64,000 nt of DNA from JAVVEH01 sp032251435 (GTDB taxonomy: Bacteria > Verrucomicrobiota > Lentisphaeria > Oligosphaerales > MVZH01): NCBI GenBank assembly GCA_032251435.1, contig JAVVEH010000004.1, positions 1 through 64,000 on the forward strand, given 5' to 3'. The notes below the pieces were generated by a model. That model worked only from the letters and a program-made list of their open reading frames with translations, did not search any database and was not told where the DNA came from. Positions 1 to 8,740 of the stretch are shown piece by piece (within the stretch, counting starts at the first letter, position 1; each line of letters begins with the position of its first letter). The translations under genes were made by a program, and so were the position numbers.

Positions 1-32
1 AGATTCTTCGCTTTTCTCTTTCTTCATTTCTT

Positions 33-1655
33 TCATACTATTTTTGACAGTACCTTTCTTGCATATAGCACCTGCGGATTATCGGGTAATCCATCGATGT
101 CGGCATTTGGGGTCAGCAACAGCTCCGCACGGGTGATCACGCCGTCTCTTGCAGGCACGTTGAGGGCCCGGGTCTGGAAGCTTTCACCGTCAAGGGGATC
201 GTCATCCGGTCGCCAGGCGAACGGCATCATATAGGTACGGGTGACGCCGCCCTGCTCGACCCGGAGGCAGACATCCCAGGCATCCGCAAAGTCTCTCAAA
301 CGCCTGGCCTTGCAACGGTCATCGGGATTTTCAGGGTCGAAAGTCGCGATCAGACCGCTGCGATAGGGGCCGATCACCGGATAGATGAAATTGGCACGGG
401 GCGTCGCGGCAGTGACCGCCGCCATGATGCTGTAGACCTCGACATCGTTTTCGATTGGATAGGTGACGCCGTCATTTTTGAGAGCGATCCCATAACGATC
501 GCTCCACATATTCCAGGCGACATAGGACTGTTTCTCATCGTTCCACAGGACGATTCGCTTTTCCATATAGTCCTGCATCTTGCGCAGGGACCAGTCAGAG
601 AACATGCTGAAGGTCGTGGGGGCGTCCGGGTCAAAGCCAGCGCCGCCGCGCACGGGGCTGCTCCGCCATTCGCCGCCTTTATCCTTCTCGGTATCGCACG
701 GCAGAACCGGATTGATGAAGTACGCTGTATCCGGATGCCCGGGCGAAATACCAACGCGCGGGTCATAGCCCCAGGTCGGGCCGACGTGATAGCCGCCGCG
801 CGTTGTCTTCTCAATGCCATGCATCTTGCCGATGTACGGAAACAGCGGTTCGGTCGACGGCATCAGGTCTTCCACGTCCAAAGAGTGGGCCAGCTCATGG
901 TAGAGCACGCCATAGCGGCGCAGACTGCCACAGCCATAGAAATTTTCTGCATACCCGCCCGCATGGACGTTGGCGATGTTGATAAAGAAGAGCGATCGTC
1001 GACGCTGAGCACCTGCATCCTGAAGGGCCTGTACCCAGACAAGCGCTGCTCCTTGCTTACCGTTGAACGGCGTGCCGTTCTGCCCGGCATAATCCTCTTC
1101 GCTGGTACAGCGAGTGGCGGGATTCGATCCGCAGGGCGGAATCACCAGTTCATCAAACAGCACACGTTTCACGCGCTCGACATTCAACTCGGTGACGGGC
1201 CGACGGATGGCGATCTCCCGCACGTAATCGTCCGGATAGTCCACGTCTTCGTAGTCGAAGTAGTGAATATCGAACATGGTCATATGCAGATGGATGGGCG
1301 GACCGATGCAGAGATTGTCGAACGTGCGCTCGGCCCCGCCGGCCTTCACCGTCACCGTCAATCCCTTGCGGATCCACCGCCCCGGAATCGTCACCGTGAA
1401 ACAGTCATCGAAGCGATGAACCACCTTGCCCGGTTCCTTGCAGAAACCATGGGGCAAGGTCGCCGGCCCGGCAAGATCGATGGTCGTCGTCTCGTCGCCC
1501 AGCTTCAGTTCGGCCGTCACCGGCGGGGCGACCTCACCCGTTTCTGATAAGACGTGCACCTTTATCAAGGTGTCCTTCCCGCCTACCAGACGAAAGTACG
1601 GGTGACCCGGTTCCAGAACATGGGTCTGGGCAAAATAAACAGTGTCAATCCTCAC
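33..1655 (-). CDS. M66/StcE-like zinc metalloprotease
   Basis: 540 aa, GTG start 2 nt after the upstream esterase gene, so probably the last gene of the minus-strand operon. The zincin motif YHELAHSLDVED (about residues 254-265) gives HExxH. The N-terminal 'YFAQTHVLEP' strand, a following beta domain, and the stretch 'IGPPIHLHMTMFDI' leading to 'VTELNV...ELVIP' resemble, from memory, the architecture of StcE/TagA mucin-type O-glycoprotein proteases (family M66). In M66 the motif continues to a third His (HExxHxxGxxH); here that position is Asp, so zinc binding may differ. There is no signal peptide, although the substrate would be extracellular; the start could be misplaced or export may use another route. 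Family assignment is moderate, metalloprotease fairly sure, activity unproven. Confidence 0.6.
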   Translation of the reverse strand: MRIDTVYFAQTHVLEPGHPYFRLVGGKDTLIKVHVLSETGEVAPPVTAELKLGDETTTIDLAGPATLPHGFCKEPGKVVHRFDDCFTVTIPGRWIRKGLTVTVKAGGAERTFDNLCIGPPIHLHMTMFDIHYFDYEDVDYPDDYVREIAIRRPVTELNVERVKRVLFDELVIPPCGSNPATRCTSEEDYAGQNGTPFNGKQGAALVWVQALQDAGAQRRRSLFFINIANVHAGGYAENFYGCGSLRRYGVLYHELAHSLDVEDLMPSTEPLFPYIGKMHGIEKTTRGGYHVGPTWGYDPRVGISPGHPDTAYFINPVLPCDTEKDKGGEWRSSPVRGGAGFDPDAPTTFSMFSDWSLRKMQDYMEKRIVLWNDEKQSYVAWNMWSDRYGIALKNDGVTYPIENDVEVYSIMAAVTAATPRANFIYPVIGPYRSGLIATFDPENPDDRCKARRLRDFADAWDVCLRVEQGGVTRTYMMPFAWRPDDDPLDGESFQTRALNVPARDGVITRAELLLTPNADIDGLPDNPQVLYARKVLSKIV

Positions 1656-1657
1656 GA

Positions 1658-2923
1658 TTACTGATTCGTCCCTTCAATGAGGGCCTTGGCAAAGGCTTCG
1701 CCAAAGCGGGCGTAGTTCTTTGCGGAACCGTCGTAGTGATAGCCTCTGTTGCTCCTGTTTTCCGCAAGATATGCCTTGTCTTCGGGGGTATAGATGATCT
1801 CATCCATTCTCGTCTTGATTTCCGCCTCCTTCTTCTGTCGCTCCGCCTTGTCCGTGATCTTTTTGGCTTCATTCTGCTCCAGCACCAACGGTTTCAGCTT
1901 CTCGGCCAGCTCGACGTATTTCTTCTCCGGATCGTAATCCGGCCGCATCCACCGCCAACTGCGATCGATAATCTCTCCAAGCCTGGCATCGAAGTATGTT
2001 GCCGTGTGCACGGCAAACACGTTGCCCTTGAATTCCGCCATGGCGGCCGGTGCGGCCATGGCATCCCGGAATGGATGTTTGGCATCGGGGTTCCCGCCGG
2101 TGCCGATCACGCCGATCACAAACGGCATCGCGGGCGCGTTGAACTCTTTGCGGACGTCGCGGATGAAGTGAGCCAGCAGATCGCTGTAGGCGGCAAATTG
2201 GGGCTTGTCCTTGGTGGCGGCGTATAGAGGATCTTCTTTTGCAATCATATCGTTAAAGCCCTGGAACCAGACGAAGCCGGCGATCTCATATCCCTGCTTC
2301 GGGTCATAGGCGGGACAGTACTTGCCCGGATCCGCGAGAACGTCCTTGACGTGCTTGGCCATAAGCCGGTAATAATGGCCCGTCGCCTCTTTCCGCGCGG
2401 CGACAAGGCCCTCCCTGGTCCCCTTGCCTCTTTTGACCAGGCTATCCAATTGCTCTTCAGAGAAGTCGAAAGGTCCGGCGCTCGGGGGGCGAAAATCGCA
2501 ACGCAGGTCTTTCCCGCCCCAGGAGGTCTTGATGATCAGAAATGGTTCCTGGAGATGCTGGCGCATGGTGAGGCCGAAGGCCCACTCCGGTCCAAAAACG
2601 GTGTCAGCCTGCAATCCGGCCCCATACCCCAACGTCAAGAATCCATGTTTCTCAACTACTCCGTTCTTGCCCCCGCTGAAGGCGGCAATGCTGATGTCCT
2701 TGCTAACCCGGGCCTTGCCGGTCTCGTCCATCATCAGATCATACAGATGCCTGGTGGCCGGGTCTTTGGCCATTGCCGGAATAACCGATTCGTTGGCGTG
2801 TCCCTGCATGTTGGATTGGCCGACCAAGATGTAAACCTTCAGGGGCTTTTCGGCTGCAAGAGCTGACGTGACTGCTGCCAATGCGGCAACGATTATCAAA
2901 GTGATAGCTTTCAGGTGTTTCAT
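1658..2923 (-). CDS. SASA-domain (sialate O-acetylesterase/CE6-like) secreted esterase
   Basis: 421 aa. A signal peptide (MKHLKAITLIIVAALAA...) is followed at once by YILVGQSNMQG, the GQSNM nucleophile block of SASA-domain hydrolases (Ser37). A second conserved block, GFVWFQGFNDM, lies mid-protein. The family removes acetyl groups from sialic acids or plant polysaccharides; which applies here cannot be told. A strong RBS (AAGGAG) precedes the ATG. The gene's leader and signal-peptide DNA is almost identical to that of the unrelated DUF6288-like gene upstream. It is one of five SASA/SGNH-type genes in this cluster, and the metalloprotease gene follows 2 nt downstream. Confidence 0.85.
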   Translation of the reverse strand: MKHLKAITLIIVAALAAVTSALAAEKPLKVYILVGQSNMQGHANESVIPAMAKDPATRHLYDLMMDETGKARVSKDISIAAFSGGKNGVVEKHGFLTLGYGAGLQADTVFGPEWAFGLTMRQHLQEPFLIIKTSWGGKDLRCDFRPPSAGPFDFSEEQLDSLVKRGKGTREGLVAARKEATGHYYRLMAKHVKDVLADPGKYCPAYDPKQGYEIAGFVWFQGFNDMIAKEDPLYAATKDKPQFAAYSDLLAHFIRDVRKEFNAPAMPFVIGVIGTGGNPDAKHPFRDAMAAPAAMAEFKGNVFAVHTATYFDARLGEIIDRSWRWMRPDYDPEKKYVELAEKLKPLVLEQNEAKKITDKAERQKKEAEIKTRMDEIIYTPEDKAYLAENRSNRGYHYDGSAKNYARFGEAFAKALIEGTNQ

Positions 2924-2946
2924 GGTGTCTCCTTTGTAGTTTGCTG
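2875..2946 (-). repeat. Shared RBS/signal-peptide cassette, copy 1
   Basis: 72 bp covering the untranslated leader, AAGGAG ribosome binding site, ATG and first ~16 codons. It matches 5618-5689 with two mismatches, although the downstream proteins belong to different families. The match stops abruptly inside the signal peptide. Confidence 0.85.
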
Positions 2947-2999
2947 ATCCGAATGATCCGACTGATTCGACTGATGGTTGATGTTTCAGGGGGTTCTGA

Positions 3000-4089
3000 T
3001 TACTTCTTAAGTTCGGTCGTGTAGAACTCCTTTGGATCGACCGTTTCGATATACGGTTTGATGCTGATCAGTTTCGGGGCCGGTTCCTTGAGGGCCTCCG
3101 CCAATTTCGCCTTGAAGTCATCGGCGCCTTTTTGATCGTTCTTGCTATTCTTCTCTTTTGTCCACCCGGCGAGCACAGTGCCTATTTCAGAGAGATAAGA
3201 CTCCAACGCCTTGCCGTACTTGAGCAACAGTGGAATGCCGAGCCTTTTTCGACCGCCATTCCCCCAGCCTTCCTGCCGTAAGGCCCAGTCGATGCCAACA
3301 GGGATCCCTTCTTTAACGCCTTTCTCGACCATCAGCTCCAGCCCGCTGGCACGCACCCAGGCGGCACCCATGCTGCCACTGGGCGCCTGGTACTTGGCAG
3401 CGCAGTAGATATCACCCCACACTTTCTCCAGCTCCGCCGCAGTCAGAGACTTGTAGAGGCTTGACGCATTGCTTCGAGCACCACCGTTGGGGTTGCGCAA
3501 AAACGATTTGATGACGGCAACCTTCAGGTCCGAATCGATAGACTCCGCCCCCTTGCCATTGGGGTAATGTCCCCAGTAGCCCTGTGCATTGCCGCCGTAG
3601 AACAGGGTCCCGGAAAGCACGGCGTGCAGTTTGCGCATCGGATCCTTTTCAGGTTCGTAGATGGTTATCTGTTTCAGCAATGCCGGCCCCGCTTTCAAGA
3701 CGGCTTTACCAAGACCGATCCTGGGTTCCTGTCGAGGACGGAATTGCCTCATCGCGGTGCAGATGGTGAAGCGAAGCGTCATGTCGTCACTCTCCTGGAG
3801 AAGGTTGATCATTTTGTCGACAGCCTCTTCGGAGCCGCGGCCGGCGTAGCGCAAGCCGATGGCAGCACCATAGCGCGCATAGCGGTTGGAGCCGTCAAGC
3901 ATGGCGATCAGTTCTTTAACAACGTCATCATTGTCGCGTTGCCCAAGGCCCTCAGCAGCCCGTTGGCGCACCACCGGCGACCAGCTCCCCAGAGCCGCCA
4001 GCAGTTGCGGTGTCGTCAACTGTCCGGCATCAAATTCCGCGGCCGCGACCGTTTCCTCGAGTTCCTTGCCGGTGATAGGCTCAATGCAG
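3000..4089. repeat. Long direct repeat, copy A (1,090 bp)
   Basis: Appears base-for-base identical to 6130-7219 (offset 3,130) by eye. Identity begins exactly at the stop codon and ends at the first mismatch at 4090. After ~350 bp of divergence with a one-codon length difference, a second identical block follows (4444-4802 versus 7577-7935). This mosaic suggests gene conversion after duplication. Confidence 0.9.
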
Positions 4090-5666
4090 GAACCGCCCTT
4101 CCCCGTAATATAGAGTTTCCTGCGCGGCAGGCAGTGCTGCAGGAGCCGAGAGCCCGTTGTGCTCCAGTCAAGATATTTGCCATGGTCCCCACTCAGCTGG
4201 GGTTGGTAGATCGAACGTCCGTCGAACCGGCGTTCCAGTTCGGTATACCAACGGGTGTTCCTGACGAACGATTGCGCCGCCTTTTCTCCGCCGCGGGCCG
4301 CGCCTAACGCACCCCATTGCCAGGAGAAGAAGTGACCGGTATGGCCCTGCTCCCTGATCTTGTAGGAGGCAAGGGTCGTGCGGGTAAAGTATTCGGTCGC
4401 CTCTTTGTCGCCCACAATGTCGAACAGCACGGCGACCTGCGAATTGACGCCGTTGTTGTCATGGCCCATCCAGGGCTCATGGTCGCCATATGGGATGGCG
4501 CCCTTGTCCACATACCAGCGATAAAATTTGAGGCCGCTTTCTATGACCTTGTCGACCTCCGGATCGCTGACACCACATTCGCGGGCCATGACCAGGCTCA
4601 TGATACAGGTGATACTGCACTGATTCATGGCACCATAGGCAGAGGGGTATTTCACCTCGACACCGTTCACCTCATAGGAGTATGCCATGCCGTGGCTGAA
4701 GGTGCCGACAGGCGATGCGCCCTTGGTCATCTCCGTCGCATACTCCTTGATCGCCGGCAGGACGTAGTCATCGCCGGTTGCCAGGTAATACTCCGAGAGC
4801 AGAATCAATTGATAACTCCAGAACCAACTGGCCTGGCCGCTGTTTCGCCAGTCCAGGTCCACCTTGGGATCACCCATGGCCCTCACGTATTTCTGGACGA
4901 TGGGCAGGTATTTCTCCTCGCCTGTAGCCAGCAAGCCCAAAGCGCCCAGCCAGGCGCCATGCCCGTCTTTCCGCAATTCAGGAATCTCCGCCCAGTACCG
5001 CTCACCGGGCGCCACCTTGTGCTCGGCGGGAATAAAGAGATCGTTGTCGATAATTGATTTGGCGGCGGCATCGATCAGAGCCTGGGTCTTTTCGCACTCC
5101 CACGGGGCTGTTTCGCTGAAAGCGCCCATGACGGGCAGCATGATGGTCACCTGCTTGATTTCTGCCTGAATCGGCATCTTGACGGTGAGCGCCTCGAGCG
5201 GTTCTCCCTTTTCAATGGCCATTCTCCTTTGCCAATCATAAGGGAAGACTACAGGCGCCATCTCCGTTTCCGGATGCCACACGTTCAAGACCAGCTTGCC
5301 GCCGTTTTCATTCTTCTCCGCTTCGATGATCGCCGCAGAGAGTTCCTTGCGGGCGTCGGCGGTGAATTTGCCGTCACCAATGCCCAGGATGACGTCGCAT
5401 CTCTGTAACAGGCCGTCGGCCGGTGATCCCGCTTCGACGCTGCGGATCTGGATCATCGTCGCGGTGCCCGGCCCCTTGGGTTCAACCCAGATATTGCCGA
5501 TGGCGCCGATGGGCCCGAGGGCGGAGTACTTCGTCATCAATGGATCGTTGAGAGTCTCGCCCTTGGTATAGTCCGGCTCTATCGGCTGCGGATTCTTTCC
5601 GGCCTGAACATTCGGAGCTGCCAATGCGGCAACGATTATCAAAGCGATAGCTTTCAGATGTTTCAT
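3000..5666 (-). CDS. PDZ / alpha-toroid / HEAT secreted protein (DUF6288-like), copy A
   Basis: 888 aa. Signal peptide ~1-22, then a PDZ-like domain at ~45-135 (GPIGAIGNIW, 'SPADGLLQRCDVILGIGDG'). A helical toroid-like region at ~185-530 resembles prenyltransferase/(alpha/alpha)6 folds, and HEAT repeats follow at ~545-690 (LTTPQLLAALGSWSPVVRQRAAEGLG). I associate this layout with DUF6288 of PVC bacteria, function unknown; no catalytic motif is recognised. Probably a periplasmic or surface protein of the glycan cluster. From the toroid to the C-terminus it is nearly identical to the neighbouring copy B, with a 1,090-bp and a 359-bp block identical in DNA. Its leader and signal peptide match the downstream esterase gene instead, so the gene looks recombinant. 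Confidence 0.8.
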   Translation of the reverse strand: MKHLKAIALIIVAALAAPNVQAGKNPQPIEPDYTKGETLNDPLMTKYSALGPIGAIGNIWVEPKGPGTATMIQIRSVEAGSPADGLLQRCDVILGIGDGKFTADARKELSAAIIEAEKNENGGKLVLNVWHPETEMAPVVFPYDWQRRMAIEKGEPLEALTVKMPIQAEIKQVTIMLPVMGAFSETAPWECEKTQALIDAAAKSIIDNDLFIPAEHKVAPGERYWAEIPELRKDGHGAWLGALGLLATGEEKYLPIVQKYVRAMGDPKVDLDWRNSGQASWFWSYQLILLSEYYLATGDDYVLPAIKEYATEMTKGASPVGTFSHGMAYSYEVNGVEVKYPSAYGAMNQCSITCIMSLVMARECGVSDPEVDKVIESGLKFYRWYVDKGAIPYGDHEPWMGHDNNGVNSQVAVLFDIVGDKEATEYFTRTTLASYKIREQGHTGHFFSWQWGALGAARGGEKAAQSFVRNTRWYTELERRFDGRSIYQPQLSGDHGKYLDWSTTGSRLLQHCLPRRKLYITGKGGSCIEPITGKELEETVAAAEFDAGQLTTPQLLAALGSWSPVVRQRAAEGLGQRDNDDVVKELIAMLDGSNRYARYGAAIGLRYAGRGSEEAVDKMINLLQESDDMTLRFTICTAMRQFRPRQEPRIGLGKAVLKAGPALLKQITIYEPEKDPMRKLHAVLSGTLFYGGNAQGYWGHYPNGKGAESIDSDLKVAVIKSFLRNPNGGARSNASSLYKSLTAAELEKVWGDIYCAAKYQAPSGSMGAAWVRASGLELMVEKGVKEGIPVGIDWALRQEGWGNGGRKRLGIPLLLKYGKALESYLSEIGTVLAGWTKEKNSKNDQKGADDFKAKLAEALKEPAPKLISIKPYIETVDPKEFYTTELKK

Positions 5667-5689
5667 GGTGTCTCCTTTGTAGTTTGCTG
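5618..5689 (-). repeat. Shared RBS/signal-peptide cassette, copy 2
   Basis: Counterpart of 2875-2946 with two mismatches in 72 bp. The protein encoded after it joins the other DUF6288-like copy at AAPNVQAGK (AAPNVHAGK in copy B), which marks the swap point. Confidence 0.85.
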
Positions 5690-5795
5690 GTTGTGTTAAA
5701 CAGATCTACTGTCTGAATGTTTCAATATTCTTGCTTGCAGTTACTTATGTCGCAGATACGATTCTCCCGGCATTTTAACTGACATCCGTCTTATA

Positions 5796-5935
5796 AACCT
5801 TGTCCAGAACCTTGTCCAGAACCTTGTCCAGAATCTTGTCCAGAACCTTGTCCAGAACCTTGTCCTGAACCACCTTCCATTTTTATGCCCGGACAGACTT
5901 GGATTTTAGTTCTGGACAAGGTTCTGGACAAGGTC
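5796..5935. repeat. Mirror repeat: six 12-nt units, loop, two inverted units
   Basis: Six tandem copies of AACCTTGTCCAG (5796-5867, two with one change) are followed by a 44-nt spacer and two copies of the inverse unit CTGGACAAGGTT (5912-5935). Transcribed, it could fold into alternative long hairpins. It lies in the 463-bp gap between the two DUF6288-like genes, which shows no other gene. Confidence 0.9.
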
Positions 5936-6002
5936 TTTTGAAGTGACTAATTTATATTCGTCATTCCTTTTTCATGCCCTGCTTGACACTACCTTTCGGT
6001 CT

Positions 6003-6107
6003 ACGAGAACGGCGACGAGATTGGTGGACGATTGGGATAATCTCTACCATGTCCCGCCGTAGCTTTAGCGAAGGGGGATCGTAATCCGTTCTCGTCGCCG
6101 TTCTCGT
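6003..6107. repeat. 18-bp perfect inverted repeat with 12-nt periodic arms
   Basis: ACGAGAACGGCGACGAGA at 6003-6020 is the exact inverse of 6090-6107. The arm itself is 1.5 copies of a 12-nt unit (ACGAGAACGGCG). The loop holds a smaller imperfect palindrome (about 6054-6077). It could act as a bidirectional terminator or folded RNA upstream of copy A, or be another mirror-type repeat. Confidence 0.75.
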
Positions 6108-6129
6108 TAACCGATTCCCCGTTTTCTTG

Positions 6130-7219
6130 TTACTTCTTAAGTTCGGTCGTGTAGAACTCCTTTGGATCGACCGTTTCGATATACGGTTTGATGCTGATCA
6201 GTTTCGGGGCCGGTTCCTTGAGGGCCTCCGCCAATTTCGCCTTGAAGTCATCGGCGCCTTTTTGATCGTTCTTGCTATTCTTCTCTTTTGTCCACCCGGC
6301 GAGCACAGTGCCTATTTCAGAGAGATAAGACTCCAACGCCTTGCCGTACTTGAGCAACAGTGGAATGCCGAGCCTTTTTCGACCGCCATTCCCCCAGCCT
6401 TCCTGCCGTAAGGCCCAGTCGATGCCAACAGGGATCCCTTCTTTAACGCCTTTCTCGACCATCAGCTCCAGCCCGCTGGCACGCACCCAGGCGGCACCCA
6501 TGCTGCCACTGGGCGCCTGGTACTTGGCAGCGCAGTAGATATCACCCCACACTTTCTCCAGCTCCGCCGCAGTCAGAGACTTGTAGAGGCTTGACGCATT
6601 GCTTCGAGCACCACCGTTGGGGTTGCGCAAAAACGATTTGATGACGGCAACCTTCAGGTCCGAATCGATAGACTCCGCCCCCTTGCCATTGGGGTAATGT
6701 CCCCAGTAGCCCTGTGCATTGCCGCCGTAGAACAGGGTCCCGGAAAGCACGGCGTGCAGTTTGCGCATCGGATCCTTTTCAGGTTCGTAGATGGTTATCT
6801 GTTTCAGCAATGCCGGCCCCGCTTTCAAGACGGCTTTACCAAGACCGATCCTGGGTTCCTGTCGAGGACGGAATTGCCTCATCGCGGTGCAGATGGTGAA
6901 GCGAAGCGTCATGTCGTCACTCTCCTGGAGAAGGTTGATCATTTTGTCGACAGCCTCTTCGGAGCCGCGGCCGGCGTAGCGCAAGCCGATGGCAGCACCA
7001 TAGCGCGCATAGCGGTTGGAGCCGTCAAGCATGGCGATCAGTTCTTTAACAACGTCATCATTGTCGCGTTGCCCAAGGCCCTCAGCAGCCCGTTGGCGCA
7101 CCACCGGCGACCAGCTCCCCAGAGCCGCCAGCAGTTGCGGTGTCGTCAACTGTCCGGCATCAAATTCCGCGGCCGCGACCGTTTCCTCGAGTTCCTTGCC
7201 GGTGATAGGCTCAATGCAG
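6130..7219. repeat. Long direct repeat, copy B (1,090 bp)
   Basis: Partner of 3000-4089; the second identical block is 7577-7935. Confidence 0.9.
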
Positions 7220-8715
7220 AAACCGCCCTTTCCCGTAATAAAGAGTTTCCTGCGCGGCAGGCAGTGCTGCAGGAGCCGCGACCCCGTGGTGCTCCAATCG
7301 TAGTAGTGCTGGCCTCTGCCTGTATCCAACTGGGGTTGGTTGACCGAACGGCCGCCCGGCCGGCGTTCCAATTCGGTAAACCAACGGGTGTTTTTGACGA
7401 ACGACTGCGCCGCTTGTTCTCCGCCGCGGGCCGCGCCTAGCGCACCCCATTGCCAAGAGAAGAAGTGACCGGTATGGCCCTGCTCCCTGATTTTGTAGGA
7501 GGCAAGGGTCGTGCGGGTGAAATAATCGGTGGCCTCTTTGTCGCCCACAATATCGAACAGCACGGCGACCTGCGAGTTGACGCCGTTGTTGTCATGGCCC
7601 ATCCAGGGCTCATGGTCGCCATATGGGATGGCGCCCTTGTCCACATACCAGCGATAAAATTTGAGGCCGCTTTCTATGACCTTGTCGACCTCCGGATCGC
7701 TGACACCACATTCGCGGGCCATGACCAGGCTCATGATACAGGTGATACTGCACTGATTCATGGCACCATAGGCAGAGGGGTATTTCACCTCGACACCGTT
7801 CACCTCATAGGAGTATGCCATGCCGTGGCTGAAGGTGCCGACAGGCGATGCGCCCTTGGTCATCTCCGTCGCATACTCCTTGATCGCCGGCAGGACGTAG
7901 TCATCGCCGGTTGCCAGGTAATACTCCGAGAGCAGGAGCAATTGATAGCTCCAGCTCCAGCTTGCACTGCCAGAGTTACGCCAATCCAAGTCCATGTCGG
8001 GTTTTCCGATCCCCCTCACGTATTTCTGGACGACAGGCAGGTATTTCTCCTCGCCAGTCGCCAGCAAACCCAACGCCCCCAGCCAGGCAGGGTGGCCACC
8101 TTTGGAACCCGATGGAATGGTTATCATTTTCTTGTTCGTGTCCATCTTCTGTACGGGAGCAGTGAAGAGATCGTTCTCGATGATCGACTTGGCAGCCGCG
8201 TCGATCAGGGCCTGAGTCTTTTCGCACTCCCATGGGGCCGTATCGCTGAAAGCGCCCATCACCGGAAGCGCGATGGTGACCGGGGCAGGTTCTTTCGTTT
8301 CAACGTGCCAGACGTTCAGCACCAGTTTGCCGCCGTTCTCCGTCGTTTCGGCCTCCGTGATCGCCGCGGACAGCGCCTTGCGCACGTCGGAACTGAACTT
8401 GCCATTGCCAATTCCGAGAATGACGTCGCCTTCCGTCAGTTTGCCTTCGGCAGGCGTTCCCTTGTCGACGCTGCGGATCTGGATCATACGCGGGCCGCCC
8501 TCTCCGGCCCATACATTGCCGATGGCGCCGATGGGACCAAGAGCGGCATATTTTCCCCCCGCATTCTCAAGCGTCTCACCCTTGGTATAGTCCGGCTCTA
8601 TCGGCTGGGCACTCTTTCCGGCATGAACATTCGGAGCTGCCATCAGCAGGCCGACTGCCAACATCAGCGTCAAAGCGGGCGCGCCGCATACAGTGGTTTT
8701 CAGTGTTCTTCTCAT
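6130..8715 (-). CDS. PDZ / alpha-toroid / HEAT secreted protein (DUF6288-like), copy B
   Basis: 861 aa. N-terminal signal sequence (about 1-33, ending near APNVHA), PDZ-like domain ~50-125 ('TPAEGKLTEGDVILGIGNG'), toroid region ~160-510, HEAT repeats ~520-665, and a basic/acidic tail ending ELKK. The C-terminal ~640 residues are almost the same as copy A, while the PDZ and inter-domain parts differ clearly and ~30 residues after the PDZ domain are missing. This copy has its own signal peptide and is more likely the ancestral arrangement. It lies 25 bp downstream of the lipoprotein esterase gene. Function unknown; role in handling the cluster's glycan is inferred from context only. Confidence 0.8.
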   Translation of the reverse strand: MRRTLKTTVCGAPALTLMLAVGLLMAAPNVHAGKSAQPIEPDYTKGETLENAGGKYAALGPIGAIGNVWAGEGGPRMIQIRSVDKGTPAEGKLTEGDVILGIGNGKFSSDVRKALSAAITEAETTENGGKLVLNVWHVETKEPAPVTIALPVMGAFSDTAPWECEKTQALIDAAAKSIIENDLFTAPVQKMDTNKKMITIPSGSKGGHPAWLGALGLLATGEEKYLPVVQKYVRGIGKPDMDLDWRNSGSASWSWSYQLLLLSEYYLATGDDYVLPAIKEYATEMTKGASPVGTFSHGMAYSYEVNGVEVKYPSAYGAMNQCSITCIMSLVMARECGVSDPEVDKVIESGLKFYRWYVDKGAIPYGDHEPWMGHDNNGVNSQVAVLFDIVGDKEATDYFTRTTLASYKIREQGHTGHFFSWQWGALGAARGGEQAAQSFVKNTRWFTELERRPGGRSVNQPQLDTGRGQHYYDWSTTGSRLLQHCLPRRKLFITGKGGFCIEPITGKELEETVAAAEFDAGQLTTPQLLAALGSWSPVVRQRAAEGLGQRDNDDVVKELIAMLDGSNRYARYGAAIGLRYAGRGSEEAVDKMINLLQESDDMTLRFTICTAMRQFRPRQEPRIGLGKAVLKAGPALLKQITIYEPEKDPMRKLHAVLSGTLFYGGNAQGYWGHYPNGKGAESIDSDLKVAVIKSFLRNPNGGARSNASSLYKSLTAAELEKVWGDIYCAAKYQAPSGSMGAAWVRASGLELMVEKGVKEGIPVGIDWALRQEGWGNGGRKRLGIPLLLKYGKALESYLSEIGTVLAGWTKEKNSKNDQKGADDFKAKLAEALKEPAPKLISIKPYIETVDPKEFYTTELKK

Positions 8716-8740
8716 GTTGTCTCCTTGGCAATATTCATGT

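Noticed and set aside
735..1547. Long plus-strand open frame (270 codons) opposite the metalloprotease gene
   Set aside because: Antisense shadow: no RBS, no domain, while the minus-strand frame carries HExxH and family motifs.
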